Shown piece after piece: positions 25,050 to 34,094 of a stretch of DNA of 64,000 bases. The translations under genes were made by a program, and so were the position numbers. The DNA comes from Mycobacterium sp. MFM001 (GTDB lineage Bacteria; Actinomycetota; Actinomycetes; Mycobacteriales; Mycobacteriaceae): positions 96,534-160,533 of the forward strand of contig NZ_BFAB01000011.1 of NCBI RefSeq assembly GCF_003402475.1, in the 5' to 3' direction. The first letter of the stretch is position 1, and the number at the start of each line of letters is the position of its first letter. Below the pieces are notes generated by a model. That model saw only the letters and a list, made by a program, of their open reading frames with translations, did not search any database and was not told the DNA's origin.

Positions 25050-26234
25050 TCATCCGGCCGAGGGCGGCCGCGACACGACGCTGTGGCGGAACCCGTATCG
25101 GTGGACAAAGCCGCCGGTGGCGCGCCGGCCCGCTCCGGTCAGCGGCATTCCGCGGAGCAGACCCTGGGTACCTGGCGAAGCGCCGGATGCCTGGGCGCCC
25201 AGCGCCCCCGGGGCCTCAGACTCCAGCGCCGAGGATGTCGACCCGGCCCAACCCGGTGGCACCGACAGCTTCCCGATCGTGCCCGCTTGGCCCACATTCG
25301 CCGAAACTGCTCCGCCACCGCCATGGCCCAGACCCAGACCTGCGAATTGCGGTGTTGGATACCAAGCTCCACCGGCACCGGCCGTTGTTCCCCCGGGGCC
25401 AAGTGCCAGCTGCTGTGCGATCGAGATAGCAGAGTTGGGCATGCCCTCGAGGAAATAGGTCCCGCCAAAGATACGAGTGGTCAGCAGGGTCCTGATACTG
25501 CTGGAACCCAGGATGGCGTTCAGCTGGTCCCAGAACGACGAGCCTGACGACGAGGACGACGTGGATGTCGAGACTTGTTGCACCGCTTGGGAAATGGTGG
25601 AGGCCGAGGCCAGCTGCGGTGTCGTGGAGGCGGTGGTCTGCGCGGAAGAGCCTGCCGAAGTGCCTGCGGCTTTGGCGACCGCTGCCGACTGCCCCGCCAG
25701 CCCGGCGGGGTTGGTGTTCTGTGCCGGCGACGTGAACGCGGCCAACCTGGTGGCAGTCGCCGACGCCCCGGCATAGCCGTACATGGCCGCGGCGTCTTGG
25801 GCCCACATCTCCATGTAATGCGCCTCGGTGGTCGCGATCGCCGGGGTGTTCTGCCCGAAGAAGTTCGTCGCGATCAACGCCATCAACAGCGCGCGGTTGG
25901 CCGCGATCACCGGGGGCGGAACTGTCATCGCAAACGCCGCCTCATACGCCGCCGCTGCGGCCCTCGCCTGGTTAGCGGTCTGCTCGGCCTGCGCGGCAGT
26001 GGTACTCAGCCACGACACATAGGGTGCGGACGCCGCGACCATTGCCATCGATGCCGGACCGAGCCATGGCGAATTTGTCAGCTCGGAAATCACCGAGGCA
26101 TAGCCGGTCGCCGCGGTATTTAACTCCGCCGCTATCCCGTCCCAGGCCCCCGCGGCAGCCAACAACGGTCCCGCTCCGGGACCCGCATACATCCGCCCCG
26201 AGTTGATCTCGGGTGGTAGCGCCCCGAAATCCAT
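25050..26234 (-). CDS. PPE-SVP family protein, unpaired
   Basis: A 394-residue PPE protein. MDFGALPPEINSGRMYAG was taken as start; the frame runs 57 codons further upstream but that extension is not PE- or PPE-like. It has a PPE domain, a Thr/Ser-rich centre, SVP motif GKLSVPPGW and tail HRYGFRHSVVSRPPSAG. No PE gene is adjacent, so it must pair with a PE encoded elsewhere in the locus. It resembles the next PPE (26740) more than the others in the domain (ALLMALIATNFFGQNTPAI) and tail, suggesting tandem duplication. Confidence 0.93.
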   Translation of the reverse strand: MDFGALPPEINSGRMYAGPGAGPLLAAAGAWDGIAAELNTAATGYASVISELTNSPWLGPASMAMVAASAPYVSWLSTTAAQAEQTANQARAAAAAYEAAFAMTVPPPVIAANRALLMALIATNFFGQNTPAIATTEAHYMEMWAQDAAAMYGYAGASATATRLAAFTSPAQNTNPAGLAGQSAAVAKAAGTSAGSSAQTTASTTPQLASASTISQAVQQVSTSTSSSSSGSSFWDQLNAILGSSSIRTLLTTRIFGGTYFLEGMPNSAISIAQQLALGPGGTTAGAGGAWYPTPQFAGLGLGHGGGGAVSANVGQAGTIGKLSVPPGWAGSTSSALESEAPGALGAQASGASPGTQGLLRGMPLTGAGRRATGGFVHRYGFRHSVVSRPPSAG

Positions 26235-26739
26235 CGCTACGCTCGTCGACCGGCTGGTTCGCGTTTCGGGATGGTCTCGTCCGCGGCGCAGGAATTTGGG
26301 CTGCTCCCATGAGCGCGACCCAGACCTCGTGGCGCTTCGAACCGCGCCGCCCGGGCAGACATTTCCAGTTGCGTCGGCACGAGTGGAGACTCGCTTCCTT
26401 GTCAATAGCGTTCGGCATCAACCACATTGGGTGGTCGCTCGCGAATCGCGAGCGGTGTAGTGGATGACATTAAAGGGCCAGGGCCGAACCCATTGGCAAC
26501 GCGGTGTTTACCCCGACGCCATCCAATGTCACCGGTGGGCTATCAACTGTTCATCCCGGCAGTGCGTTGGCCGCACCCGCGGCGGCCGTCACCTGGGCAA
26601 ACAAAGCGAGGACCGGCCGCCGTCGGGAATTGACGGATGGGCCGCCGGCCGGCCGAGGCGGATAAAAATCTCGACGCGGATTAAGGCTTATCCGCTGCCG
26701 GGAAAAGCACAGACCTGCGCGGCAAACGGGCGCTAGCCG
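26235..26739. other. Intergenic region between two PPE genes
   Basis: About 500 bases without a supported gene. It contains TGTTTA (26505), TGTCAC (26527) and TGTTCA (26548), spaced 22 and 21 bases. Further right is GCGGATAAAAATCTCGACGCGGATTAAGGCTTATCCGC (26658-26695), whose second half is an inverted repeat (GCGGATTAAG/GCTTATCCGC). Confidence 0.45.
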
Positions 26740-27960
26740 CTATCCGGCCGACGGGGGCCGGGTCAGCACGCTGTAGCGGAAGCCGTAGCGGTGGGTGAAC
26801 CCGCCGGCGGCCCGCCGCCCGCCCGCCGAAAGCGGCATACCGCGAAGCAGCCCCGACGGTCCGCCATCCTCGGATGCGGCACCCAGGCTGCTCACCGAGG
26901 ACAACGCGGCCGACTCGTTGGCCTGTGCAGCCCCGGCCGCCCAACTCGACGGCACGGACAACTGCCCGATCGAGCTGGCCTGGCCCACACTTGCCGACAC
27001 GGATGAGGCGCCGCCGCTACCCAGTCCGCCCAGGCCGGCGAATTGCGGCGTCGGGTACCACGCCCCGCCCGACCCGGCCGTTGCCCCGCCGGGGCCAAAC
27101 GTCAACTGCTGACTGATCGAGACCAGGAATTGCGAGATCCCGAGCGGGAAGTACCCGAACATGCCAGTGGTCTGCTTCAACAGCGCGGTCCAGTTGCCGG
27201 TCGTCAGCGCAGGGCCGGTGCCCAAGGGTGCCGGAAGGAACGACGACAGCGATCCGGTCGTTGTCGCCGAGCCCGTCGTTGTCGAGGTCGACGAAAGTTG
27301 TTGCAGCACTTGAGGCACCACGGCAGTAGACGCCAGATGTGAGGTGCCCGACGCGGCGGTCTGCGCCGACGTCCCCGCCGGCGTCGCCGCGGCCTTGGCC
27401 ACCGCGGCGGCCTGGGCACCGAGACCCGCCGCGTTAGCGGTCGGCTTGGGCGGCGTAAACGGCGTCACCGTCGACGCCGCCGCCGACGCCCCCGCATACC
27501 CATACATCGCCGCCGCATCCTGGGCCCACATCTCCATGTAATGCGCCTCAGTAGCCATGATCGCCGGCGTGTTCTGCCCAAAAAAGTTCGTCGCCACCAA
27601 CGACATCAACAACGCCCGATTCGCCGCAATCACCGGCGGCGGCACCGTCATCGCAAACGCCGCCTCATAGGCAGCGACCGCAGCCCGCGCCTGATTCGCC
27701 GTCTGCTCGGCCTGCGCCGCCGTCGCACTGAGCCACGACACATACGGCGCGGCCGCCGCCGCCATCGACATCGACGCCGGACCCACCCACGGACCACTGG
27801 TCAACTCTGACAGCACCGAGCTATAGCCGCTCGCCGCCAAAAACAACTCCGCCGCCAACCCATCCCAGGCCCCCGCGGCAGCCAACAACGGCCCCGCCCC
27901 CGGACCGGCATACATCCGAGCCGAATTCACCTCCGGCGGCAACGCGCCGAAATCCAGCAC
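26740..27960 (-). CDS. PPE-SVP family protein, unpaired
   Basis: A 406-residue PPE protein beginning at GTG (VLDFGALPPEVNSARMYAG). It has the PPE domain, a Ser/Thr-rich centre, SVP motif GQLSVPSSW and tail HRYGFRYSVLTRPPSAG. Its domain core (ALLMSLVATNFFGQNTPAI) and tail mark it as sister of the PPE at 25050. No PE gene is next to it. AT-poor, highly regular third-position C use in 27440-27960 differs slightly from the neighbours and may reflect recent conversion. GGAGGAGGACGTA precedes the start. Confidence 0.93.
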   Translation of the reverse strand: MLDFGALPPEVNSARMYAGPGAGPLLAAAGAWDGLAAELFLAASGYSSVLSELTSGPWVGPASMSMAAAAAPYVSWLSATAAQAEQTANQARAAVAAYEAAFAMTVPPPVIAANRALLMSLVATNFFGQNTPAIMATEAHYMEMWAQDAAAMYGYAGASAAASTVTPFTPPKPTANAAGLGAQAAAVAKAAATPAGTSAQTAASGTSHLASTAVVPQVLQQLSSTSTTTGSATTTGSLSSFLPAPLGTGPALTTGNWTALLKQTTGMFGYFPLGISQFLVSISQQLTFGPGGATAGSGGAWYPTPQFAGLGGLGSGGASSVSASVGQASSIGQLSVPSSWAAGAAQANESAALSSVSSLGAASEDGGPSGLLRGMPLSAGGRRAAGGFTHRYGFRYSVLTRPPSAG

Positions 27961-28262
27961 TACGTCCTCCTCCGCACGGCGCGGCGGTCATGGGTCTGGT
28001 AGCCAAATGCCTGATACATGTCGGCCCACGAAGCGCGGTGCGTAGTCACAGCCGAAATGCGCTTTCTTCCCTCAGTAACCCTCTGCATCAACACTGTTGA
28101 GCACGCGTGCTCGTCGCTGAACAGACGCTCTTCGGTGAGATTAATGGGCCGTACCGCAGTTAGCCGCCGACGACGCTAACTATTCATTCCTCGACAACTA
28201 CTGTTCACCCGCGAATGACAATTGTTCATCCGTTGTTGGGTATGTGGACTCGGGCGCGGTCA
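27961..28262. other. Intergenic region between two PPE genes
   Basis: Contains the phased boxes at its right end and a lone TGAACA (28112) on the other strand. No gene, RNA or terminator is evident. Confidence 0.4.
28181..28228 (-). promoter_or_regulatory. Phased TATTCA/TGTTCA box array before PPE
   Basis: TATTCA at 28181, TGTTCA at 28202 and TGTTCA at 28223: an exact 21-base period, about 220-270 bases upstream of the PPE start. Confidence 0.55.
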
Positions 28263-29474
28263 CTATCCGCCGGCTGGTGAGCGCGGGATCACACTGGGCC
28301 GAACCTCGAATCGTGGAGTGGCGCCGCCCACCGCGCCACGGCCGGCCATACTGGTGATCGGCATCATCGGCGGCACGCTCGTTTGGGCCGCCGCTTGCAT
28401 TGCCGGTGCGGTCCCGGCCGGCAGTGCGGTGGCCGCGGCGGGGCTCACCGCGGGCGCCATCCCGGCCCAGCCGGACGGCACCGACAAGGCGCCGATCGAG
28501 GCTGCCCGGCCCATCCCCGCGGTGACCGCGGAACTGCTCCCGCCCAGGCCGGCAAAGCCGGCCGAACCCAGGGCATTCGTGGCCGAACCGAGCCCGCTGC
28601 CAAGGGCCATCGTGGTGATCCCCGTGGTGGCGGCCTTCGCGGCGGTATTGGTTCCGCCCATCATGAACATCCGCATGAGCATGCTCATCGGCATCATCGC
28701 CATCCTCGCAGGCATGGTCAGCATGCTCAGTGAGGACATCGACGACATACCCGACGTGGACGACGACGACCCGGTCCCCGACGATGCAAGGCTTTCCAGG
28801 CCTTGGGGTGACGCAAGTCCTTGCAGCGCTTGGGGTGTCGCGGCAAGCAGTTGCGGGCCTGCCGACATCACCGTCTCGGCGTGCGTGCCGGCGGAGGTGC
28901 CCGCGGCCTGGGCCACCGTGGCGGCCTGGGCGGCCAACCCGCTCGGGTCGGTGGTCTGCGGCGGCGCTGTGAACGGGGTCAGTTTCGCGGCAGTCGCCGA
29001 CGCCCCGGCGTAGCCGTACATGGCCGCGGCGTCCTGCGCCCACATTTCGGCGTAGTGAAACTCGGTCGCGGCGATGGCCGGGGCGTTCTGCCCGAGCACG
29101 TTAGTCGCGACCAGGGTGGCCAGCAGGCTGCGATTGGCTGCGATCACCGGCGGGGGAACCGTTGCGGCAAAAGCGGTTTCGTAAGCCGCGGCCGCCGCGC
29201 CGGCCTGCGTGGCCGCCTGTTCGGCTTGGCCGGCGGTGACGCTGAGCCAGCCGACGTACGGGGTGGCCGCGGCCGCCATCGACGCCGACGACGGTCCCGA
29301 CCAGGCCCCGCTGGTCAACCCGGAGATCGCCGAACCATACTGCGCCGCAGCAGAATCCAGCTCGGCGGCCAGTTCCTGCCAAGCCACCGCGGCGGCCAGC
29401 ATCGGTCCCGATCCCGGACCGGAATACATGCGTGCGGAGTTGATCTCCGGTGGCAGCGCTCCGAAATCCAGCAT
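28263..29474 (-). CDS. PPE-SVP family protein (paired with PE at 29486)
   Basis: A 403-residue PPE protein (MLDFGALPPEINSARMYSG). It has a PPE domain, and a middle that includes a Met-rich hydrophobic stretch (SMSSLSMLTMPARMAMMPMSM region, about residues 240-270) not seen in the other PPEs here. The SVP motif is GALSVPSGW and the tail signature is diverged (RFEVRPSVIPRSPAGG). Its PE lies 11 bases upstream. The Met-rich stretch could be a membrane-active segment. By place it corresponds to the first PPE after eccC5 in ESX-5 loci (PPE25/PPE26 region of M. tuberculosis); exact orthology cannot be decided. Confidence 0.93.
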   Translation of the reverse strand: MLDFGALPPEINSARMYSGPGSGPMLAAAVAWQELAAELDSAAAQYGSAISGLTSGAWSGPSSASMAAAATPYVGWLSVTAGQAEQAATQAGAAAAAYETAFAATVPPPVIAANRSLLATLVATNVLGQNAPAIAATEFHYAEMWAQDAAAMYGYAGASATAAKLTPFTAPPQTTDPSGLAAQAATVAQAAGTSAGTHAETVMSAGPQLLAATPQALQGLASPQGLESLASSGTGSSSSTSGMSSMSSLSMLTMPARMAMMPMSMLMRMFMMGGTNTAAKAATTGITTMALGSGLGSATNALGSAGFAGLGGSSSAVTAGMGRAASIGALSVPSGWAGMAPAVSPAAATALPAGTAPAMQAAAQTSVPPMMPITSMAGRGAVGGATPRFEVRPSVIPRSPAGG

Positions 29475-29485
29475 TGCTCCCCCTC

Positions 29486-29785
29486 TTAGCCGGCCCCGAC
29501 CGCGTTGGCAGCCTCGGTGGCCGCATATGACCCGGCGCTGGTGCCCAGGGTGGCGACGAACATGTCGTGAATCGCGGCGGCATGCGCGCTGACCGCCTGA
29601 TACATCTGCGCATGCGCGGCGAACTGCGCCGCGGTCAGCGCCGAAACCTCATCGGCCGCAGCGGGAACCACTCCGGTTGTCGGAGCCGCCGCAGCGGCGT
29701 TCTGGGCGATCATCGTCGAGCCGATCCCCTGCAGGTTGCCCGCCGCGGCCGTCAACGCTTCCGGCTGTGTCGTCACAAACGACAT
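29486..29785 (-). CDS. PE family protein, first after eccC5
   Basis: A 99-residue PE-only protein (MSFVTTQPEALTAAAGNLQGIG) with SYAATEAANA. The ATG was preferred to the GTG just before it. It follows eccC5 by 124 bases and pairs with the PPE 11 bases downstream. Unlike other PE genes here, its upstream gap has no TGTTCA boxes, so it may be transcribed with eccB5-eccC5. Confidence 0.93.
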   Translation of the reverse strand: MSFVTTQPEALTAAAGNLQGIGSTMIAQNAAAAAPTTGVVPAAADEVSALTAAQFAAHAQMYQAVSAHAAAIHDMFVATLGTSAGSYAATEAANAVGAG

Positions 29786-29909
29786 CACGCACTCCCTTCA
29801 CCACTACCCCGTCAGTCACTGCTTAGCGACGTTAACTAGGTAGCGTGAGCCGGCCACAAGAGCCAGCTGTGCGTCGGCTATGAGCCCTCTGTCAGGGCGG
29901 CGCAGCCGC

Positions 29910-32900
29910 TTAGCGGCGCACGTCGGTGGCCGCGACCTGGACGAACACGCCGGTGTCCTCGGCCATCAGCAGGCCACGGCCACGAGGCAGTGGGCCGCCC
30001 TTCATCTTGCCGCGGATGAAGCCCTCGTCGGGGTCGGCGTCCATCACCAGCAGCGGCGCGTTGGCCTGGTGCAGCGCCCGCAGCATCGGGTCGCTGCCCG
30101 CCGACGACCAGCCGCCGAAGGTGCGGGTGATGATTACGTGCAGCCCGACGTCGGCTGCCCTGGTCACCCACGGCGCCGCCTTGTGCAGCGGAGAGTCGAA
30201 GCCCGGCGGCAACTGCTGCACGTCGTCGATGATCAGGAAGATCTCCGGCCCGCTCCACCACGAGTGGGACAGCAACTCCTCGGCGGACAGTCCCGGCGGC
30301 GGCTCGCGGCGCGCCAGCGCGGCGGCCAGCTGGTCCATCATCGCGGCGACCCCGTCGAGGTTGTACGCGAAATTCTCGACGTAGTCGGACCCCAGCGTGG
30401 TCAGCAGCTGGCGACGCGGGTCGACCAGCCACACCTGCGCGGACGGCCGCGAGGTGGGTGGCGCGGTGCTGGCGCCGGGCGCGTAGATCCGGCCGATTTC
30501 GCGCATGATCGTGGCCAGCGTGGTGGTGCGGCCACACTCGCGACGTCCGGTCACCATCAGGTGCGCGTTGTCGTCGAAGTTGAGGTACACCGGCTGCAGG
30601 TCCAATTCCGATACGGCCCAAGCGATTCCGCCCGCGCCGACGCCCTGCCGGCGGTCGGCGGCGGCCAGCGCCTGCAGCTGCTCGAGCTCGAAGCGCGCCG
30701 GCAGGCGGCGCACCGGGCGGGTCCGGCCGACCGCCACCTGGCTAACCGCCGCGGCCACGCTGTCGGACTCGAACACCGCGTTGGACGTGGTGCCAAGGGC
30801 GGGCCGGGCCACCAGCGTGTGCAGACCGGACTGCGGGTCGCTGTCCAGGCGCACGTAGTTGACCGCGACCATGCCGCGGCCCGGCTTGACCGGGACGTCC
30901 TTGGCGAACCGGGAACGCACCAGCTTGGCGTCCTCCACCGCGGCCAGCCGCAGCTCGATCCGGGAGCCGAACCCGCTGCGCACCGGCGGCCGCAGCTCCG
31001 ATTCCCGGTCGGCGGTGACGATCACGTGCACCCCGAACGACGGCCCCTGGTTGATGATCTGGTTGACCTGCTCGATCAGGACCTCGTTCTCCTCGGCCAG
31101 CGCCCGGTAGTTGTCGATCACCAGGTAGACGTCGCCGAAGCCGTCGTCCGGCACCGGCCCGGGCTCGCCGGCGAACTTGCGCCGCCGGAACATCTCCATC
31201 GAGGCGATCCCGTGCTCGAGGAAGCTGCGCTTGCGGTCGCGCACCAGCGCCAGCATCTCGGCAACGGTGCGGCGGACGCCGTACGGGTCGGTGGGGCCGA
31301 CGACCTCGCCGACGTGCGGCAGGCCGGCCACCGTCGTCAGCGCGGTGCTGCTGTAGGCCAGGCAGTAGAACTGCACCTGCTCGGGAGTGTGGGTCAGCGC
31401 CGCCGCGCAGATCAGTGTCTGCAGCGCGGTGGTCTTGCCGGAACCGCCGGCGCCCAGCACCAGCACGTTGGCACCCGCGCCGGAGGTGTCCACGGTCCAC
31501 GGCGGCTGGTCGTGCTTGTACGGGCGGTCGATGATCCCGACCGGGAACACCAGGTTGCGGGCGGTGCCGTAGTTCTGCTGCCAGGGCCGGCCCAGGAAGC
31601 GGTTGACCAGGTCGTCGATCGCGACCGGCTCGTCCAGCGGCGGGTGCCACAACCGGTACGGCTCGAACGGGATCTGGCGCAGCCGGTCGATGATCACCGT
31701 GCCGACCTTCGGCGTCCGGATCGCCTCTTCTTCCTCGTCGTCGACCTCAGCGACTTCGCCGTCGATGACGTCGACGTCCGGGTCGGCGACTTCGCCGTTC
31801 ACCGTCTCCGGCAGAGCATCCAGGTCTCCGCCGCCCACGCTGACTTCGAGCGGCGTGAACGCGGTGGTAAAGAGTTGCGGGCGAATGTAATCGACGCTGT
31901 GCACCAGCGGCGCCTGGCCGTCCTCGTCGAGCGATACGCCGCGGCGGTAGTCGCGCCACAGGAACTCGGCCTGGAACCGGATGATCTCGTCGCCGCTCTT
32001 GCGGAAGTATCCCAAGCCCGCCTGGGCCGGCAGGTTGACCGCGTTCGGCACGCCGGCGGCCTGCGCCGCACCGGCGGTGCGCGCTTTCAGCACCAGCCGG
32101 TAACCCATGTTCTCCATGAGCTTTTCGGCCCGGCTCTCGATGGTCTGCGACGCCATCATCAGGTGGATCCAGTAGGCGCGGCCCTGCCGGCCGATCGAGT
32201 CGAGGACGTCGACCGCGGTCGGCATGATCCGGAACCATTCGTAGAACTCGTCGATGACGACCACCAGCATCGGCAGCGGCGGCATGTCCTGGCCGCGTGC
32301 GCGCAGCCGGGTGCGCATCTCGTTGTATTCCTTGGCGTCGTCGACGCCGGCGTTGTCGCACACCGCCTTGCGCCGGGCGATTTCGCCCCACAGCGCGTCC
32401 AGGAAGCGCTCCATCAGCGCCTGGTCTTCTTCGAGGTCGGTGATGATGCGCGACACGTGCGGCACCCCGGCGAACGGCTTGACCGCGGACCCACCCTTGA
32501 GGTCGGCGAGCACGAACTGCAGTTCGTCGGGTGGGTGCCCGAGCATCAGCGACTCGAGCACGGTGCGCACCAGCGTCGACTTACCCGAACCCGTCGTCCC
32601 GGACATCACGCCGTGCGGGCCGTCGCCGCCCTCGTCGAGCGACTTCATGTCCAAAAACAGCAATTCGCCGTTGTCGGAGCGGTTACCGAACGGCACCCGC
32701 AACCGCGACCGCCGCATCGAATCGCCGCGCCCGTTCCACAGCGCGTTGAAGTCGATCGATGCCGGGTCCTCGATTCCGTAGTAGGACAAGATGTCTCGCG
32801 CACCGATGTGCGCCACCCGCTGCCCGATCTCCTCGTAGGCCTCGGCGAGCCGCCACTGCGCCATGCGCTGCGAGAACTGTTCGGCCTCGGCTGCGCTCAG

Positions 32901-34094
32901 CTGATCGGCCAGCGCGAAGAACCACTTGTTGTCGTCGATCACCATCCAGGTGTCGCGGTCACGCGGCAGCGCCTCGATCACCCCGGTCTTGTCGAACGTC
33001 AGCACCCGCTCGGGCACGGCGGTCCACAGCGCCGCCCCGGTCAGGTCGAAGAATGTCACGCCGTCGACGCCGCCGGTGCTGACCACGTATTCCCACTGCG
33101 GGTCTTCGAGGTCGCAGATGACCACGTGGTGCGGGGTAGGTGTCTCGGCCGACGAACTGGCGTGGCGCGGCGTGAATGATCCACGGCCGGCGAACAATTC
33201 GGCTTGGTCGGCGCCGAACTCACGCACCGACCCGTACACCATCCGCGCGTTGCCGGCGGCGTCGCGCCGTCGCGGGTCACCGAAGTGCGGCAGCCACTTG
33301 ACCCAATCCCATTGCGCCACATCAGAAGTGACGACGATCATCTGGACGTGGTCGGGACCGTGCGAGAACGCCAGCTGGCAGATGATCGCCCGCATCAGGC
33401 CCAGCGCCTGCTCGCGCTCGCCCACCAGCGAGTACCACGGCTCGACCAGCAGCGACACCATCTTGGGCAGGTTGTAGACGACGCTCTGATAGCGGCCGAA
33501 CTCCTGCAGCGCCTTCCCGGTAACCGGCTCCAGCTCGATGTCGGTCGGCATGTTCTGCGGCTCGCCCCAAGTCACCTCGGGCCGCGTCATTCCCACGCCG
33601 ACGCGCGCGACCCCGAAGTTGAGGTCCTTGCCGTCAGGCTTGCGCTCCCACATCCGGCTCGAACCCACCGCAGCCGACAGGGTCGTCGGCTCCGGGTGGT
33701 ACCAGCGGTAGTTGGCGTCCATGGAGTCGGCGGACTCCTGGGCGGTTTCCCGCAGCATGTCCAGCATCAGCATGAACTGGGCACGCATCGCGTCCAGTTT
33801 GGGCCGGCTCATCTGCTGCTGGCCGCCGAACCGGCCGCCGAACATCATCATTGCGACGCCGCCGATCATGAAGATCGGGAAGATCGCGCCGGCGCCTAGG
33901 AACATCCGCGAGCCGCTGGCGACCGTCATACCGACCATGCCGACCAGAAGGCCGACCACCAGCACGCCGACGACGACCAGCCACCACGGCTTGCCTTCGG
34001 GAGGCGGAACGCTCAGCGGCGTCGGGAGGACGATGTTCTCCGGCTTGACTACCGGCGCGCGCTCCGGCGTGGGCCGCGCAAAGCCACGTTTCAC
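29910..34094 (-). CDS. eccC5: ESX-5 motor ATPase EccC5
   Basis: A 1394-residue FtsK/SpoIIIE-type motor of ESX-5. Two N-terminal transmembrane helices (about residues 40-85) lead to a stalk and three ATPase domains. Walker A motifs are GTTGSGKST near 501, GAGGSGKTT near 883, and a degenerate GRRECGRTT near 1186. Walker B-like segments are VVVIDEF, YLVIDNY and FLIIDD. The third nucleotide site departs from consensus, as usual for EccC. The start is GTG (VKRGFARPTPE), overlapping the eccB5 stop as GTGA; a longer frame exists but lies inside eccB5. The single uninterrupted chain matches orthologues. Confidence 0.97.
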   Translation of the reverse strand: MKRGFARPTPERAPVVKPENIVLPTPLSVPPPEGKPWWLVVVGVLVVGLLVGMVGMTVASGSRMFLGAGAIFPIFMIGGVAMMMFGGRFGGQQQMSRPKLDAMRAQFMLMLDMLRETAQESADSMDANYRWYHPEPTTLSAAVGSSRMWERKPDGKDLNFGVARVGVGMTRPEVTWGEPQNMPTDIELEPVTGKALQEFGRYQSVVYNLPKMVSLLVEPWYSLVGEREQALGLMRAIICQLAFSHGPDHVQMIVVTSDVAQWDWVKWLPHFGDPRRRDAAGNARMVYGSVREFGADQAELFAGRGSFTPRHASSSAETPTPHHVVICDLEDPQWEYVVSTGGVDGVTFFDLTGAALWTAVPERVLTFDKTGVIEALPRDRDTWMVIDDNKWFFALADQLSAAEAEQFSQRMAQWRLAEAYEEIGQRVAHIGARDILSYYGIEDPASIDFNALWNGRGDSMRRSRLRVPFGNRSDNGELLFLDMKSLDEGGDGPHGVMSGTTGSGKSTLVRTVLESLMLGHPPDELQFVLADLKGGSAVKPFAGVPHVSRIITDLEEDQALMERFLDALWGEIARRKAVCDNAGVDDAKEYNEMRTRLRARGQDMPPLPMLVVVIDEFYEWFRIMPTAVDVLDSIGRQGRAYWIHLMMASQTIESRAEKLMENMGYRLVLKARTAGAAQAAGVPNAVNLPAQAGLGYFRKSGDEIIRFQAEFLWRDYRRGVSLDEDGQAPLVHSVDYIRPQLFTTAFTPLEVSVGGGDLDALPETVNGEVADPDVDVIDGEVAEVDDEEEEAIRTPKVGTVIIDRLRQIPFEPYRLWHPPLDEPVAIDDLVNRFLGRPWQQNYGTARNLVFPVGIIDRPYKHDQPPWTVDTSGAGANVLVLGAGGSGKTTALQTLICAAALTHTPEQVQFYCLAYSSTALTTVAGLPHVGEVVGPTDPYGVRRTVAEMLALVRDRKRSFLEHGIASMEMFRRRKFAGEPGPVPDDGFGDVYLVIDNYRALAEENEVLIEQVNQIINQGPSFGVHVIVTADRESELRPPVRSGFGSRIELRLAAVEDAKLVRSRFAKDVPVKPGRGMVAVNYVRLDSDPQSGLHTLVARPALGTTSNAVFESDSVAAAVSQVAVGRTRPVRRLPARFELEQLQALAAADRRQGVGAGGIAWAVSELDLQPVYLNFDDNAHLMVTGRRECGRTTTLATIMREIGRIYAPGASTAPPTSRPSAQVWLVDPRRQLLTTLGSDYVENFAYNLDGVAAMMDQLAAALARREPPPGLSAEELLSHSWWSGPEIFLIIDDVQQLPPGFDSPLHKAAPWVTRAADVGLHVIITRTFGGWSSAGSDPMLRALHQANAPLLVMDADPDEGFIRGKMKGGPLPRGRGLLMAEDTGVFVQVAATDVRR

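Noticed and set aside
29880..33179. Plus-strand open frame of over 1000 codons
   Set aside because: It lies antisense to eccC5 and its translation is His/Arg/Gln-rich without motifs; third-position GC bias explains it.
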